The notes beneath the pieces are model-generated. The model saw nothing but the letters and a program-made list of their open reading frames with translations. It was not told the origin of the DNA and made no database searches. The translations under genes and the position numbers were made by a program. A DNA stretch of 64,000 bases from Homalodisca vitripennis (taxonomy: Eukaryota > Arthropoda > Insecta > Hemiptera > Cicadellidae). The DNA lies in NCBI RefSeq assembly GCF_021130785.1, contig NC_060211.1, forward strand, positions 29,993,001 to 30,057,000, written 5' to 3'. Shown one piece after another: positions 1 through 11,203 of the stretch. Every line of letters begins with the position of its first letter. Position 1 is the stretch's first letter.

Positions 1-1067
1 GCAGTTTTCTATTAGATATGAGTAATAGTTCATCTTTACTTCCCTAATCTGTTTCATTACAAATTTCGATAGGTTTTTATATTCTAGGCTTAGTAATAAA
101 TTATTTCGATCTTTAACATATTTTTTGTACAGACTGTTTTTCCTGTTTATTAAACGTACTAGGTTATCAGTTATCCACTCACACCTTTTCCTATGTTTAC
201 TGTTTAAGATTTTCAGGATTTGGCATTACCATTACAACTATTATAAATTTCATAAAAAATATTTACACATTTATTTACATCTACAGTATTATATACATTT
301 CCCCAATCAGCTAACATTAATTGTCTTTTTAGTATATTATAATCAACTACCTCAACAAGCCTAGGGGAGTGATTTCTGCTCTGTACACCAGATACACTAA
401 CATCCAGAGCACAATGGTCAGTGATTTCAATATCCCTTACATTGCATTTAATGCATAAGCCCTTTGAGTTTCTTATCAAAGCATGGTCTAGCGAGGAAGC
501 AGAGTTATTTACAATTCTAGTTGGGACATTAACAAGATTTTCAAAACCATATGCGCTTATAAGATTCAAATAATCTTTCCCTGAGCCATTGTTGCGCAAT
601 GTGCAGATGTTCATGTCTCCAACAACAATAATAGGATCGCTATTAATTTTCAATATATTTTCAAATTCACATTTAAATGCATTATAATGAAATTTACATT
701 GACGATATATACCATAGATTGCAAGCTTAAATGTAATACTATTATAACTAAGATTAAGATTTACATTGATTAGTTCAGCGGTGTTTAGAAGTAGAAGGCT
801 GTGGGTGTAGGTCAGTGCAGAGTCCACATAGATAACAACTCCACCTGCAGCGTTATCAGGCCGAGGTTGCAGCAACATGTTGAAACCTGGAAGCTGGAAC
901 TGGTCCTCCTCCCCTGACTTGATCCACACTTCTGTCAGAACTATTATTGAATATTTTATATGTAAGGAATTTAAATACAATATTAGTTCATCAAAATGTT
1001 TTCTTAAGCTTCTTATATTGATACAAAATATATTAATGTCTTTTAAATATATATCGTTCCTGTCCAT
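1..1067 (-). pseudogene. LINE ORF2, endonuclease part (5' portion)
   Basis: An uninterrupted minus-strand frame at 213-1067 (284 aa) encodes an apurinic-type endonuclease (EEP/exonuclease III fold) that would nick target DNA. Visible motifs in order: NIRSLRKHFDEL (catalytic Asn region), LTEVWI (Glu), VVGDMNI (Asp-x-Asn) and ITDHCAL (Asp-His near the C-terminus), so the active-site set looks complete. The frame closes near 213, but homologous sequence continues in another frame to base 1 (motifs such as CEWITDNLVR and KKYVKDRNN, typical of the linker before RT). That is a frameshift rather than the true end. It starts 60 bp after the ORF1 stop. Confidence 0.8.
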
Positions 1068-1127
1068 TTGGAAAAAAAAAACTGTCTATTGGAGATCCAA
1101 ATACATCCTTATGTTTTTCAAATATAA

Positions 1128-2148
1128 TCAAAAAGAAACTTTTTCTATGTCTTGACCAGCGAGCCTGCTCAAGTCAGCCAGTGTCGACACTTGAACCCGC
1201 TGCGCACCTTCTGATTTTCTCACAAAAATCTTTGCGTCTGACACCCATACAAACGCATATCCCAAGTGTTTGAGCTTTTTGGCATGATATAATATATTTT
1301 TGTAATAGGGAGTAAGGTGCTCATTAACATATACACTTGTGTTCGGGCTGTCTTGAACAAAGTTGGTGGCCTTAATCTGGATGGATTTAGCTTTCTTAAT
1401 TAAAGCATCACGTTTCTGTCTACTTGTAAATTGGACTATAATTGGTTTTGGACCTTTGTTGCGTTTAGTAGGGATACGGTGAATTGCCTGAATATCTGCC
1501 CGGAAATCAACAGGTTCATCAACTACAGATGACAAGTTTTTAATAACATCTGCCATTTGCTCATTAGGTACTTCGGGAACACCTTCCAACTGAATATTCC
1601 TATTCCTGCCATACTGCTCCAAATTTTCAACTTTCAATGCTAGTACATTTATTTCCTTTTTTTAAATTAATATTTTCAGACATGATTGCATTTTGGTTTT
1701 TCTCTAATATCTTAATCTTGCTAAGAGCCTCAGTTAATTTTCCCTCAAGGCTGTCAACTTGAGCAGATATGAAGTTTGCAGACTCCTTTAACTCATTTAT
1801 TTGTTGACCAATATTTTTTTCATAAACAGTAAACTGATGTTTTATGGTATTCTCCATTTTAGATAAAAACTCCTTATGCAGATCATTTATAACTTCTTGT
1901 GGAAAATGACTATCTTTATTGCTCTGAGACTTACTTGTGACACAATGTTTACACTTCCATGCATCTCTTCTTTTTGCACCATAACGCCTCCATTTATCTT
2001 CCTCCACTTCAGCACATTCAAAATGATATTTTAACAAACAATTAGAACACTTAACGAAATCAATTTCTTCAGGAATCGAGTCATTGCAGGTTGCACAATC
2101 AGACATCTTGATAACAGGGAGCACTGATAATACAAGTCCTTCCTCCAC
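1128..2148 (-). pseudogene. LINE ORF1: PHD finger, coiled coil and FP/L1-like domain, frameshifted
   Basis: This nucleic-acid-binding ORF1 product lies in two overlapping minus-strand frames. The first (1627-2148) has a PHD-type zinc finger (CATC, CSNC, YHFEC, WKCKHC) followed by a heptad-rich coiled coil. The second (1128-1637) carries an RRM-like and C-terminal domain of the FP/transposase-22 kind (NRNIQLEGVPE, IQAIHRIP, PIIVQFTSRQKRD). The break lies at a run of seven A on the coding strand near 1660, so one extra base separates the halves. This may be genuine decay or a homopolymer error. The initiating Met is either the first codon or the internal Met directly before the first zinc ligand. 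Confidence 0.8.
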
Positions 2149-2162
2149 GGCAGCTGGCTGCG

Positions 2163-2165
<3 letters not shown>

Positions 2166-2241
<76 letters not shown>
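2166..2241. repeat. (TG)n microsatellite at LINE 5' end
   Basis: About 38 uninterrupted TG units directly abut the 5' end of the minus-strand LINE. A Thr-His repeat ORF read through it is not a gene. Confidence 0.97.
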
Positions 2242-2242
<1 letters not shown>

Positions 2243-3295
2243 TGTAATGAGGCTGCAGATGAGTTGGCAAATGAAGGTCATAATTGCCAAGATATTTATA
2301 AGGCCTAAACCACATCAGGCAATGGATTCTGTGCTGAACGTCTGAGGACCTTGGGGAGTCTCCACAAACTTATACCTCTTTTACCTGCAAAGCAAGTTAT
2401 TTACGCTGCACCTTGAAAGGTCAACTGTACTATAGGTAATAGGGCTTATTTTTGTGTATTCTCAAATGAGAAACCACTAAAACATGTTGGGAGTGTTTGT
2501 TGGTGATCTTATTTGTATATTTTGTAGATAGCATGATAAGACTGCTGAGCTTATTCTATATTGAGTTGGAACAGAACAACAATACTCTTTGACAACACCA
2601 TGCTTCGGGGTTGATAAGCATGAGCTCTTGGGTAATGGGTAGTATATAGGACTCAAAAGGCTCATAAGACCTTCATAAATCTACCATGCATGAGGAGCTC
2701 ATAAACAGCTTGCCTTGTGACATACACCCGAATCTTTTAAAAGACTAGAGATACATTAAGAAGGTGAAAGTGATATGTTAAAATGATTTAAACTTCAAAG
2801 TTGTGTTTTATTATATTTAATCCAAAACTTACAATTATAATTTAAATGGGGTCAGAACATTCTTAAGTACTAAAGGCGTAAGAAAAATCTTTATTTTAAA
2901 CATAAATAAAACTTAATGAGGTCATAATATTAACACCTTGAGCACCAATATATGCAGTGTGTGATATAGTGAAGTGTACATTGAATTGCTACTGTATGTG
3001 TAGTAATAATTTGTTAGATTCAACAGGTCTTGAACTATAACATGATATGGTCTTAAAACTTTGACTAGTAGTGCAGCATATAACAATAGGATTTAATGAA
3101 TCCTAACATGAAACGAAAGTGACTAACATGTTCATTGCATCATGGTTCAGGAGTGACTCAGAACACTTTTAGTTGAAAACTACCAGATTTCACCAAACCT
3201 ACTCTGTTTTGTGGTTGTTACATTTTTAGTGGTTGTTCAATTATTTAGTTGGGGATATAAGAGGTAATAGGTATACTTTATAATTATTATTTAGA
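2242..3295. other. No recognisable feature
   Basis: AT-rich sequence with short stop-ridden frames only. Nothing supportable was seen on either strand. Confidence 0.5.
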
Positions 3296-3430
3296 AGTTC
3301 AAGTTCAGTTCAAGTTCAAGTTCAAAATGACTTTATTTAGGAAAATACAGTACAATTTCATACACTTTCATCCCCCAAGGTGTAGAACAGCGTGTGCGGG
3401 GGCGCAGTTGGTGCCTAGATTCTTATTGAA
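3296..3430 (-). mobile_element. LINE 3'-end fragment
   Basis: A run of imperfect GTTCAA units is followed by sequence resembling a LINE 3' UTR read on the minus strand (AATAAAGTCATTTTGAAC-type end, then a C/G-rich stretch). No coding part remains. The call rests on the terminal short-repeat tail seen on other LINEs in this window. Confidence 0.45.
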
Positions 3431-5610
3431 ATTAACTAATGCTTACCACATACTATAAATTGTATAGCAAAAAAACGCATATTGCATGTTATGCATAATT
3501 ACCCAAGTTCATAATTTTTATAATAATTATTCATGGATAACTCATGATGCAAATCACTTATTTTGCTTACAGTTAATTCTCATGTGTGATATGAATTATA
3601 TGCGACCTGTGACGTTTGTAGTTGTATCCTTGTTCATGCTGATTTTAGCTACTGATATTTCTGCAACATTATTGAATCAGCCTCCACGAAACAGATCTTT
3701 ACTTTTGTTATTTTTGAAGTTTTTACAATGTATATTCCTTAAAACTAATTGAATATAAATAATGTGCAGCATGAGTCACAGATGATTCATGACAGTTAAA
3801 AGTAAACACTATACATGGAGACGATCCCTGACAGAAAACAATCTGCTAGTTCCGTCAATTTCACCTAAAACACTCCAGTACAGACCTGCACGAAACTATC
3901 AGACGCCAAAGTCCCACTATCTTCATGAGTCACCGATAACTCACGTCCAGGGCCATAGCTTTGGCAGGCCACGGAAAAAATATTGTGCCAGGTCCCGTCA
4001 CACCGTTTCATCCCCCCCACATGGTAAAATGTCCTGAAAATCCCAATCAGAGTGCGGGTCTGCTCACGTACAGTAGCAATATGAGAAAGATTACCAAATA
4101 TAGCAACACTACAAATGTTAAGGATATACTGTAAATATGGAAGGATTAATAGGATGGGCACTGATACACACAAATCCTTATTTAATCCATCCTGAACCTA
4201 CACGTGGTACAGGTACCCGGATTACCTGACTGTACATAGCCTCTGTAGCTCTGGTCATTTTATTTTACTTACTAAAGTTCGTTAGGCTGTCTCAGAAAAC
4301 TTTTGGTCATGATTCCTCTAATAAAGTCTAAAATCATCAAGTACTCTGCCCTCTGAGGTGATAAAATCCAGCATCAAATGATTGTTCAAGAAGATGATGT
4401 TACTGTCCCTACTTCGTATTTGAAGAAGAGAGCAAACTTCAATTTTCTGCATTGAGAGAGACTGCACACTTTCTTGGCATGCGAATCAATCAACATAGGA
4501 ACTCCACTTACCATCCTAGTTCCAAAGACACAAAGGTTACAGCTTCTTTTACAAATCATATCAGACTTACAACACCCTTCTCCGTGAGATCAACTACTCC
4601 AGAAGTCCACTAGCATCATGTGTTAGACTGAAGTTCCCTCCTGGCAGAATTTGGAGACAAAATCATTTCCTAGTTAAATTATTTCTTTTCATCCATACCG
4701 TCCTTTTTTATTTTTACCTAAACCTTACAAACCTGTCTACTTCCCCCCAGCATACTCGGCACTGATGATTGTCGTTCTTTGCATTCTTCTTTTGGTGAAT
4801 TTTTCCTCTTCTATAATTAGTTTGGCTCTCTTTATTCTGATAACTACAATCCATAATAAACAGTTTAGTAGGGAAGATCTTAAGTAGGTGATAAGTACAA
4901 TGTAAACTTAATGTTAAAGTACTATATTAAATAAGAAAAGATAATTGGATATCAACTGCAAACTTTTTATAAAATTACTAATGGTTTTAAATGTTTGATA
5001 ACATCTTGTGCAAAAACATGTAATATTGCAAACTATGGAGTCAGTTATATTGAAACTATTTTAAGTTATTTTCAGTATGAACCTAACCTTTTCTTCCTAA
5101 CCTAACCTAAAGTTTATATAGAGTTTACATGAAAAGAACGATTTTTACCCTATTTAAGGTTTTTGTGTAGTTTATTTATGTTTATTTCATAGTTAAGTTT
5201 TAAAAATAACAAACTCATTGAATGTTTTGGAACAATAACAATAATAATATCTGAAGTCCTAAATCAAGTTGGGTACGTAAAATTCATACTGTTTATTAAA
5301 ATCTCACCAAACTCTATTCCAAAAGGACTAATATACGGTTAGTAATTAGTCTGCCTTAAGTAAATAGTTTCAACTACTACAAGGAATATTGGAGTTACAG
5401 ACCTTTCAACAATCACCATACAGGAATTTTGGTGAATTTATGAGAAAATGTTCACCATGAGCTGTAAGTTATCTTTGTGTAACGTATTTCCTGCTTTATT
5501 TCACAGTAACTTCTTTTTTCCTCCTTCAGTGTCTCTCCTAATCTGTCCGCTCCACAAATTATTTTTAGTAGCTTCAAATAATAAGTAGGCTAAAGGACAA
5601 TCAAGTCATG
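3431..5610. other. No recognisable gene
   Basis: Low-coding AT-rich sequence. Frames at 3486-3752, 3789-4037 and 3865-4173 have no family resemblance, overlap on both strands and look like chance. A short CCTAACCTAACC run occurs near 5090-5110. Confidence 0.5.
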
Positions 5611-5623
5611 CATGTTGAAGATA

Positions 5624-5629
5624 TTTATT
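5624..5629 (-). promoter_or_regulatory. Poly(A) signal of gene 1
   Basis: TTTATT on the plus strand reads AATAAA on the minus strand, about 60 bp past the gene 1 stop codon. Confidence 0.5.
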
Positions 5630-5686
5630 GACCACATTTTTTAAACTACATTAATTAATTATAATTAGTCAACCACATAGAACTAT

Positions 5687-6301
5687 TTATAAATTAATAT
5701 TTTTACTACACATTTTTGCCCTTTTTAAAGTTCTATTTAAAAACAAATTATAGCCGTTGGATGAATTCTCAAGACATGATTCAATATCCTTAACTATTTT
5801 TGGAATTACATAAACCAGATCATTCACCAGGTTTTCAGTGTCATGGAAAAGTTCTTTGACTTCACTTGGAAACTTGATCATTGCATTGAAAAAACAAATA
5901 ACGATATCAATTGGATTTGAATTGCCAAGGCATTGCACAAAGCTAGTTGCAATGGCAGACCCATCTAATGCTACGTCTATGGCAAATTTAGCCACTTCTA
6001 CAGTTAAATTGAACATGTACTTCAGAATTTGTCTTCTATTGCAATTAGATAATTTTGATATGGTTGTCCTTCTCTGAAAATCAATATCTATGTTTTTATC
6101 TCTGAGACACTGTTCAGGAAAGTTGGACAGGTCATTTTGGGCTATGAGTGTCCTTCTATTGATAGTATCTATGGCTTTCTTCATTTGCTGTTCCAGGGTT
6201 ATCTTCAGTTCTTCTATCATTTTTGGAATCCTCTCTTCCAGTGAAGACTTCTCTTGCATTTTGTCTGCATTGTAAGTCTCAAATGCAGGTTGTGAAACAA
6301 C
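5687..6301 (-). CDS. Gene 1, exon 2: secreted cysteine-patterned helical protein (family unknown)
   Basis: This is the second and last coding exon, encoding 204 of 217 residues; exon 1 is at 11165-11203. The exon starts at a polypyrimidine-AG acceptor (AG at 6302-6303) with Val-Val-Ser-Gln-Pro, phase 0. The first in-frame Met (6259) is internal. The mature chain is mostly amphipathic helix, with an N-terminal charged stretch (KMIEELKITLEQQMKKAI) and six Cys: PEQC, LSNC, FVQC, IVIC, IESC and KMC. Spacing from LSNC is C-x36-C-x11-C-x39-C, matching gene 2 (x36, x14, x39) and gene 3 (x36, x10, x39). Possible N-glycosylation sites are NLT, NSS and NRT. No known domain is recognised; the function is unknown and secretion is inferred from the leader. 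Odorant-binding proteins are unlikely on Cys spacing. Confidence 0.78.
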   Translation of the reverse strand, partial: VVSQPAFETYNADKMQEKSSLEERIPKMIEELKITLEQQMKKAIDTINRRTLIAQNDLSNFPEQCLRDKNIDIDFQRRTTISKLSNCNRRQILKYMFNLTVEVAKFAIDVALDGSAIATSFVQCLGNSNPIDIVICFFNAMIKFPSEVKELFHDTENLVNDLVYVIPKIVKDIESCLENSSNGYNLFLNRTLKRAKMCSKNINL

Positions 6302-6486
6302 CTACAACAAGAAATCCGAAATTGTATCTAGTTCCTAAAAAATTCTTAGTTGCATATCTAATTTTCTATACTAATAATTTTTTAATATAACCTTTTTATT
6401 GTAAAGAATAAACAGAATTACAGGGTGTTTATGAACTCTCCAGTAATGTTTTGGTCATAACGTAGCTATGATAGGAAGGGTTGATT

Positions 6487-6720
6487 CAATTGAATTTTGA
6501 GTTTAGCTCCAGTTCACCTTCCTTTTTATTGCAGTGTCTGGTATCTGACGCTGGCTCAGACTTGACTCCTGGAATCTGGAGTCATGTTCGTCTTAAGAGA
6601 TCCAACAAAAATTTACAACAAAAAAGCTCAAAACGAAACATATACATTAAATATATATTAGATACCAAACGCTGCAATAAAAAAAAAGGTGAACTGGAGC
6701 TAAACTCAAAATTCAATATT
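6487..6720. repeat. Inverted-repeat element (copy 1 of a local family)
   Basis: About 57-bp arms (6487-6545 and 6661-6720) are inverted copies with a few mismatches around a 115-bp centre. The core arm motif is GAGTTTAGCTCCAGTTCACC. The same arm recurs at about 18926, 19246, 19471, 22543 and 22870, so this is a dispersed MITE-like or foldback family. It sits in the gene 1 intron. An ORF read through it at 6481-6762 is spurious. Confidence 0.75.
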
Positions 6721-6725
6721 TTAGT

Positions 6726-7870
6726 GATTTGTTCTTCATGTCAAAGCAAGCAAACAATATAATATGAACACGGGTCAGAAATGCTTAGTTCCTCTCCGTC
6801 TATATGAATGTGTTAGTTTTAATTTTTTATTTTAGAAACCAAAGGTAAAAACTCAAATTTGGTACATTGCAATTGTACCAAGACAAAAATTAATAGTATT
6901 TTATTACATCACATCTCAAGACAATGGATGATTGACATGTTTAAAGCTTAGTACCATAAAAACTAGTACAATTATGAACATTTTAAAAGAATAAAAGTGC
7001 TAAGTCTAATTTAAAACATAAACATCGCCAAGAAATAACGTAGATCTAAGTTTTCAAGTCTTGTAAATCGTGACAAATGCTTTATTGCTACATGTTTATG
7101 GTATCACTAACTGTACATTCAAGATGTGCTTATTGTAAGTGAATTGATAGTAGTAAGTCCCATCTCAAGCATATATTGCAAACTCATGTAGGCTATATTT
7201 TAATTAAATTTAATAAACGAATTTTTAACATTTTACTTAGTAAAAATCGTATTTTAGCTATTTTGAATAAACAGTAACATGGTTTTGTGATACACATGCT
7301 AATACAGTCTTTTTTTTTTAATTAAGAAAACAAAAAACTGAATAACAAAAGTTTATTTTATCAGTTATGTTTAGCGTTATAAACAAATAATAACCAACAC
7401 TTTTGATTTTTCATTAGTACTGGTGATAATTCTTTTAATTGTTAATATACTTCTTGGTGTTTTGGTATTTGTGAAACTTTACACACTGTGAAAATTTATC
7501 ATTTTGGAACTATTGAAAAATGAGCAATTGTAAATATTCAGTATTACTTCAAAGTAAATATTAATTCAAAATTACATAGTTGTGAGCATATGTGAATTGT
7601 TCTATTAGTCCAGGCAATTACTAGGGTTGGTGGCACCTGAGCAAGCATAGGTAAGTAATAAAAGTAAATATAATAACACTATCATTTCTACATTGTCACA
7701 TTATAACAATAGAATATTTATTTAGGAGTATATTTTGATTCCAGTTCTATATCATAAAACAAGTAAGCATAGGCTGTGGCTGTTTTATTATTTATTAGAA
7801 ACAACCCCTGATCTCTTTGCACACCGCCAAATTCAAGGTGCTAATAACCTCTCTTAAGACTAACTATATT
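6726..7870. other. Intron sequence of gene 1, nothing recognised
   Basis: AT-rich intronic sequence with no coding frames or repeats that I can identify. Confidence 0.5.
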
Positions 7871-7901
7871 CTTTGTTTGAAGTTTGTTTTTGACGATGGA
7901 A

Positions 7902-8454
7902 TTATTGTGAAGGAAACAAAATTTTTCCAGACATTTGCAAGAAAATTAATTTTGTATCACTGAACGATGGTATATGTCTGGAAAATCCTGTTTTCTTTAA
8001 CTATAATAGTGTGCACTAATGTTGCAGATGTAATTAGTGTCTAAAGTGCCTTCAAAATAAGGTGACACCACAACCACTACAATACACAGCTACATCGTGT
8101 ACTGGGGCAGGGGTCATCTCGTGACTTGCCTACAGTATCACACTTCCTGCTTCAGACTAAAACCCCATCGCTCAGGCCAGCATGGCCATCACCTCCACCC
8201 CCTCCAATGGCTCTGTTTTTACTACAAAACACAAAAGTACAGACTAAACTAGATTTATAGACACATGTATTTATAGACATGGTTGTGGTGTCACCTTATT
8301 TTGAAGGCACTTTAGACACTAATTACATCTGCAACATTAGTGCACACTATTATAGTTAAAGAAAACAGGATTTTCCAGACATATACCATCGTTCAGTGAT
8401 ACAAAATTAATTTTCTTGCAAATGTCTGGAAAAATTTTGTTTCCTTCACAATAA
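7902..8454. repeat. Perfect 175-bp inverted repeat (foldback)
   Basis: The arms 7902-8076 and 8280-8454 are exact reverse complements by eye, separated by 203 bp. The sequence just left of the arm (about 7874-7900, GTTTGAAGTTTGTTTTTGAC) also occurs at 61850 and, with changes, at 62640, linking it to a dispersed repeat family. It lies in the gene 1 intron, directly before the LINE at 8455. Confidence 0.9.
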
Positions 8455-10760
8455 CGAAAGTTTCTGCCGACAAATTCAAACATTACTAACGATAAAATTA
8501 CCCAAGTAGCAAATGATTTCAATAATTATTTTGCGTCTGTTGGGAAATCGTTAGCCGATACAATTAACCCGGTGGGGGACCCAGTGGTGAGCGATAGCGA
8601 CTATAGACTGGATGCGACATTTACGTTACGTACGGTGACAGAACTGGACATAATACGGCACGTGACAAATTTACGTGGAGGCTCTGCCCCGGGTCATGAT
8701 GGCGTTTCTGCACGGGTCCTCAAGGACAATTTAAGCACTTTTATGAAACCACTGCTATACTTGATCAATTTAAGTATTACCCAGGGAATATTCCCTGATA
8801 ATTTTAAGTTAGCTAAAGTGTACCCTTTGCACAAGTCAAACAGCTTTACTGATAAAGACAACTTTCCGTCCGATATCCCTCTTGAGTGTCTTTGCTAAGG
8901 TACTGGAGAGGGTAGTTAAGGAACAGCTTGTACACTTTCTCCAGGTAAACAATGTGCTTACTCAGTGTCAGTATGGGTTTAGAGACGATAGGAGTATTTC
9001 GGATGCATTGTTTGATTTAAATAAAGAATTAAATAATGCAATCTCAGAAAACAAAAAATCAATGCTAATCTTTTTAGACCTCAAAAAAGCCTTTGACTCT
9101 GTTGATAGAAATAAGTTAATAAATAAATTAGAACAATTAGGCGTTAGGGGCATCGCCCTTACTTGGTTCCAGAGTTATTTTACCAATAGAAAACAATATG
9201 TCTCAATTTGTAATGTTAGTAGCGATGCAATTAATGTAGACTACGGTGTAGTTCAAGGGAGTACACTTGGGCCAATTCTGTTCTTATTATATATAAACAA
9301 TATCGCCAAGCTAAATTTAAACGGGAAAATAACATTATTTGCCGACGACACACTTATTTTTCTAAAAGGAAATATATGGGCGGATGTGAGACGAGAAGCA
9401 TTAAGTGATTTAATGTTACTGAAAAAGTGGTTTGATCAGAATGTCCTTTCCTTAAATATAACTAAAACAAAATTTATGCCAATCTCTTTGAATCCTCAGT
9501 CGGATTATGTCTTAGAAAATCTGATCATACATAATTGTGGAAATCATAGTAACAGTACCTGAAATTGCGAAGCAATCGAAAAAATAAACTCGTATAAATA
9601 TCTTGGCGTTATTATAGATTTCCGTTTGAAATGGTCAGATCATATTGAATATCTCAAACAAAAGACCCGAAAGTATATCTTTGCCTTTAAGAATCTTAGG
9701 GTTATTCTTGCTGTTCAAGAAATGAAAATGGTTTATTATGCATACGTGCAATCTCTTTTTGCATTTGGGATAATTTCTTGGGGGGCAGCTTATAAATCAA
9801 ATCTTGATCCTCTGTTTACGGTTCAAAAATCAATTTTGAAAGTAGCTTTTAAAAAATGTCATAGATTTTCAACATCCATTTTATTTCAAGAAACTAAAAT
9901 TTTTACAATAAGACAACTTTTTATAAAATTTCTTTTAATACACATGTATAAAAATTTAGATGATTTATTTGAAAGAACTCAACACACCCATAACACACGT
10001 TATTCTAGATCAACAGGAATTCTACCACTGCAATTAACTAAATCTTATTCAAACACCAACTCATACTATCTAGCCCACGTGCTTTTTATTAATATAAGTA
10101 AACAGTTTCCTAATTTTAGTTTTTTCAATGAAATTTCTACAATTATCTTTAAAAGGAAAGTTAACCAGTGGATATTATCATTGTCTATTGAGGAGGCCGA
10201 GGCAGTGTTGTCTACGAACTACGGGCGGACAGTTTGACATGTGAACAGCCACCACTCCTATCCCATCATTATTCATTATCACTACCCCATTATAATCTGC
10301 GGTGACCCTACTTATTTACCCTTGTTGCTAATATGTAAATGTTTTTAAAATTAATAATATTCAATTCTTTAAAACAGGTACATATTAAAATTACACGGTT
10401 TTTTCCTTTTAATATATTCATTCCAGATTCACGTGTGTATGTGGTATATAATAGTGTATTATATTTTATATTCATTTTTTTAATGTATATCCAGTCCGTT
10501 ATTTCTTCAGGCGTGAGCAACTCGAGTCTGCGCACAGGCATCATAGCCCATGCAGGCTCATTTCCCGAGGACAATGTTTATACATGATGTTATTTTTATG
10601 ATGTTTATTTTATGATGATTATTTCTTATGATATTTATTCTTTGTTCTCATTTCAAACTACGTTCGGTAATGTAATAAAAATTTTTTAGAAGGTAATTGT
10701 AAAGTTTGGATTGTAATATTGTACATATATTTGGGAAATAAATCAATTCATTCATGTGTT
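8455..10760 (+). mobile_element. 5'-truncated LINE (jockey/CR1-like), plus strand
   Basis: RT-encoding sequence begins right after the inverted repeat at 8454, without endonuclease or ORF1, so the element is 5'-truncated. The 3' UTR follows the stop near 10237 and ends about 10760 in an AATAAATC-type tail. It is inserted in the gene 1 intron, antisense to the gene. Confidence 0.8.
8572..10237 (+). pseudogene. LINE ORF2 reverse transcriptase, one frameshift and one stop
   Basis: The reverse transcriptase would copy the element RNA at the nicked target. The N-terminal piece (8572-8898) has RGGSAPGHDGVSARVLK and FKLAKVYPLHK. A frameshift near 8870 leads to the core (8882-9562) with motif A FLDLKKAFDSVD, motif B YGVVQGSTLGP and motif C LFADDTLIF. 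The same frame then meets one TGA at 9560-9562 and resumes with NSYKYLGVII through to 10237 (thumb and C-terminal region). Motif B has Val where Pro is usual (GVPQGS in most LINEs). It would be inactive as read. Confidence 0.85.
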
Positions 10761-10785
10761 TATTTTATATCTTAGTTCGCCCGAA

Positions 10786-11160
10786 CTCAAAAAATCCCTA
10801 AACTATTAAATAAATTTTAAGATACTCTCTGTATTACATTGCTAGCCTTTCTTTTGTACTCTAATGAAATAAAGATACATTTCCTAAATGTTTGAATGAA
10901 TCAAGTATTAATATACAAAAGTATAATTTTTGTGATTATAATTGTTATCTTAATCTGAGGTTTAACTACCCTCGTGCTTAAAAAATCCCTAAACTATTAA
11001 ATAAATTTTAAGATACTCTCTGTATTACATTGCTAGCCTTTCTTTTGTACTCTAATGAAATAAAGATACATTTCCTAAATGTTTGAATGAATCAAGTATT
11101 AATATACAAAAGTATAATTTTTGTGATTATAATTGTTATCTTAATCTGAGGTTTAACTAC
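10786..11160. repeat. 191-bp tandem duplication beside the gene 1 donor
   Basis: About 180 bp (from the AAAAATCCCTAAAC motif to GAGGTTTAACTAC) occurs twice with period 191, apparently identical. Copy 2 ends at 11160, four bases from the exon 1 edge, so the boundary falls inside the splice-donor hexamer (11159-11164). Confidence 0.9.
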
Positions 11161-11164
11161 TTAC

Positions 11165-11203
11165 CAATATAAAACAAAGGCACAGTGTAGCTAACTTCAA
11201 CAT
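11165..11203 (-). CDS. Gene 1, exon 1: signal peptide exon
   Basis: Thirteen codons on the minus strand read MLKLATLCLCFIL and run straight into a consensus GTAAGT donor (11164-11159). The hydrophobic leader joins in phase 0 to VVSQPAFE of exon 2, giving a complete secretory signal with cleavage likely soon after the junction. The same layout (leader exon, GT donor, long intron, exon starting with Val) occurs in genes 2 and 3, which is the main support for so short an exon. The intron is 4863 bp and filled with repeats. Confidence 0.75.

Larger units (their letters stand above)
1..2160 (-). mobile_element. Non-LTR retrotransposon (jockey/CR1-like LINE), cut by window edge
   Basis: Reading on the minus strand, ORF1 (PHD finger, coiled coil, FP/L1-like C-terminal domain) is followed by ORF2, which starts with an EEP-type endonuclease. 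ORF2 runs off the window at base 1, so RT lies outside. The 5' end abuts a (TG)n microsatellite at 2166. ORF order and domains fit jockey/CR1-superfamily LINEs; the exact clade cannot be fixed without the RT. Frame breaks lie near 1650 (ORF1, at an A-run) and near 213 (ORF2). Confidence 0.85.

Noticed and set aside
2031..2315. Thr-His repeat ORF
   Set aside because: Product of the (TG)n microsatellite.
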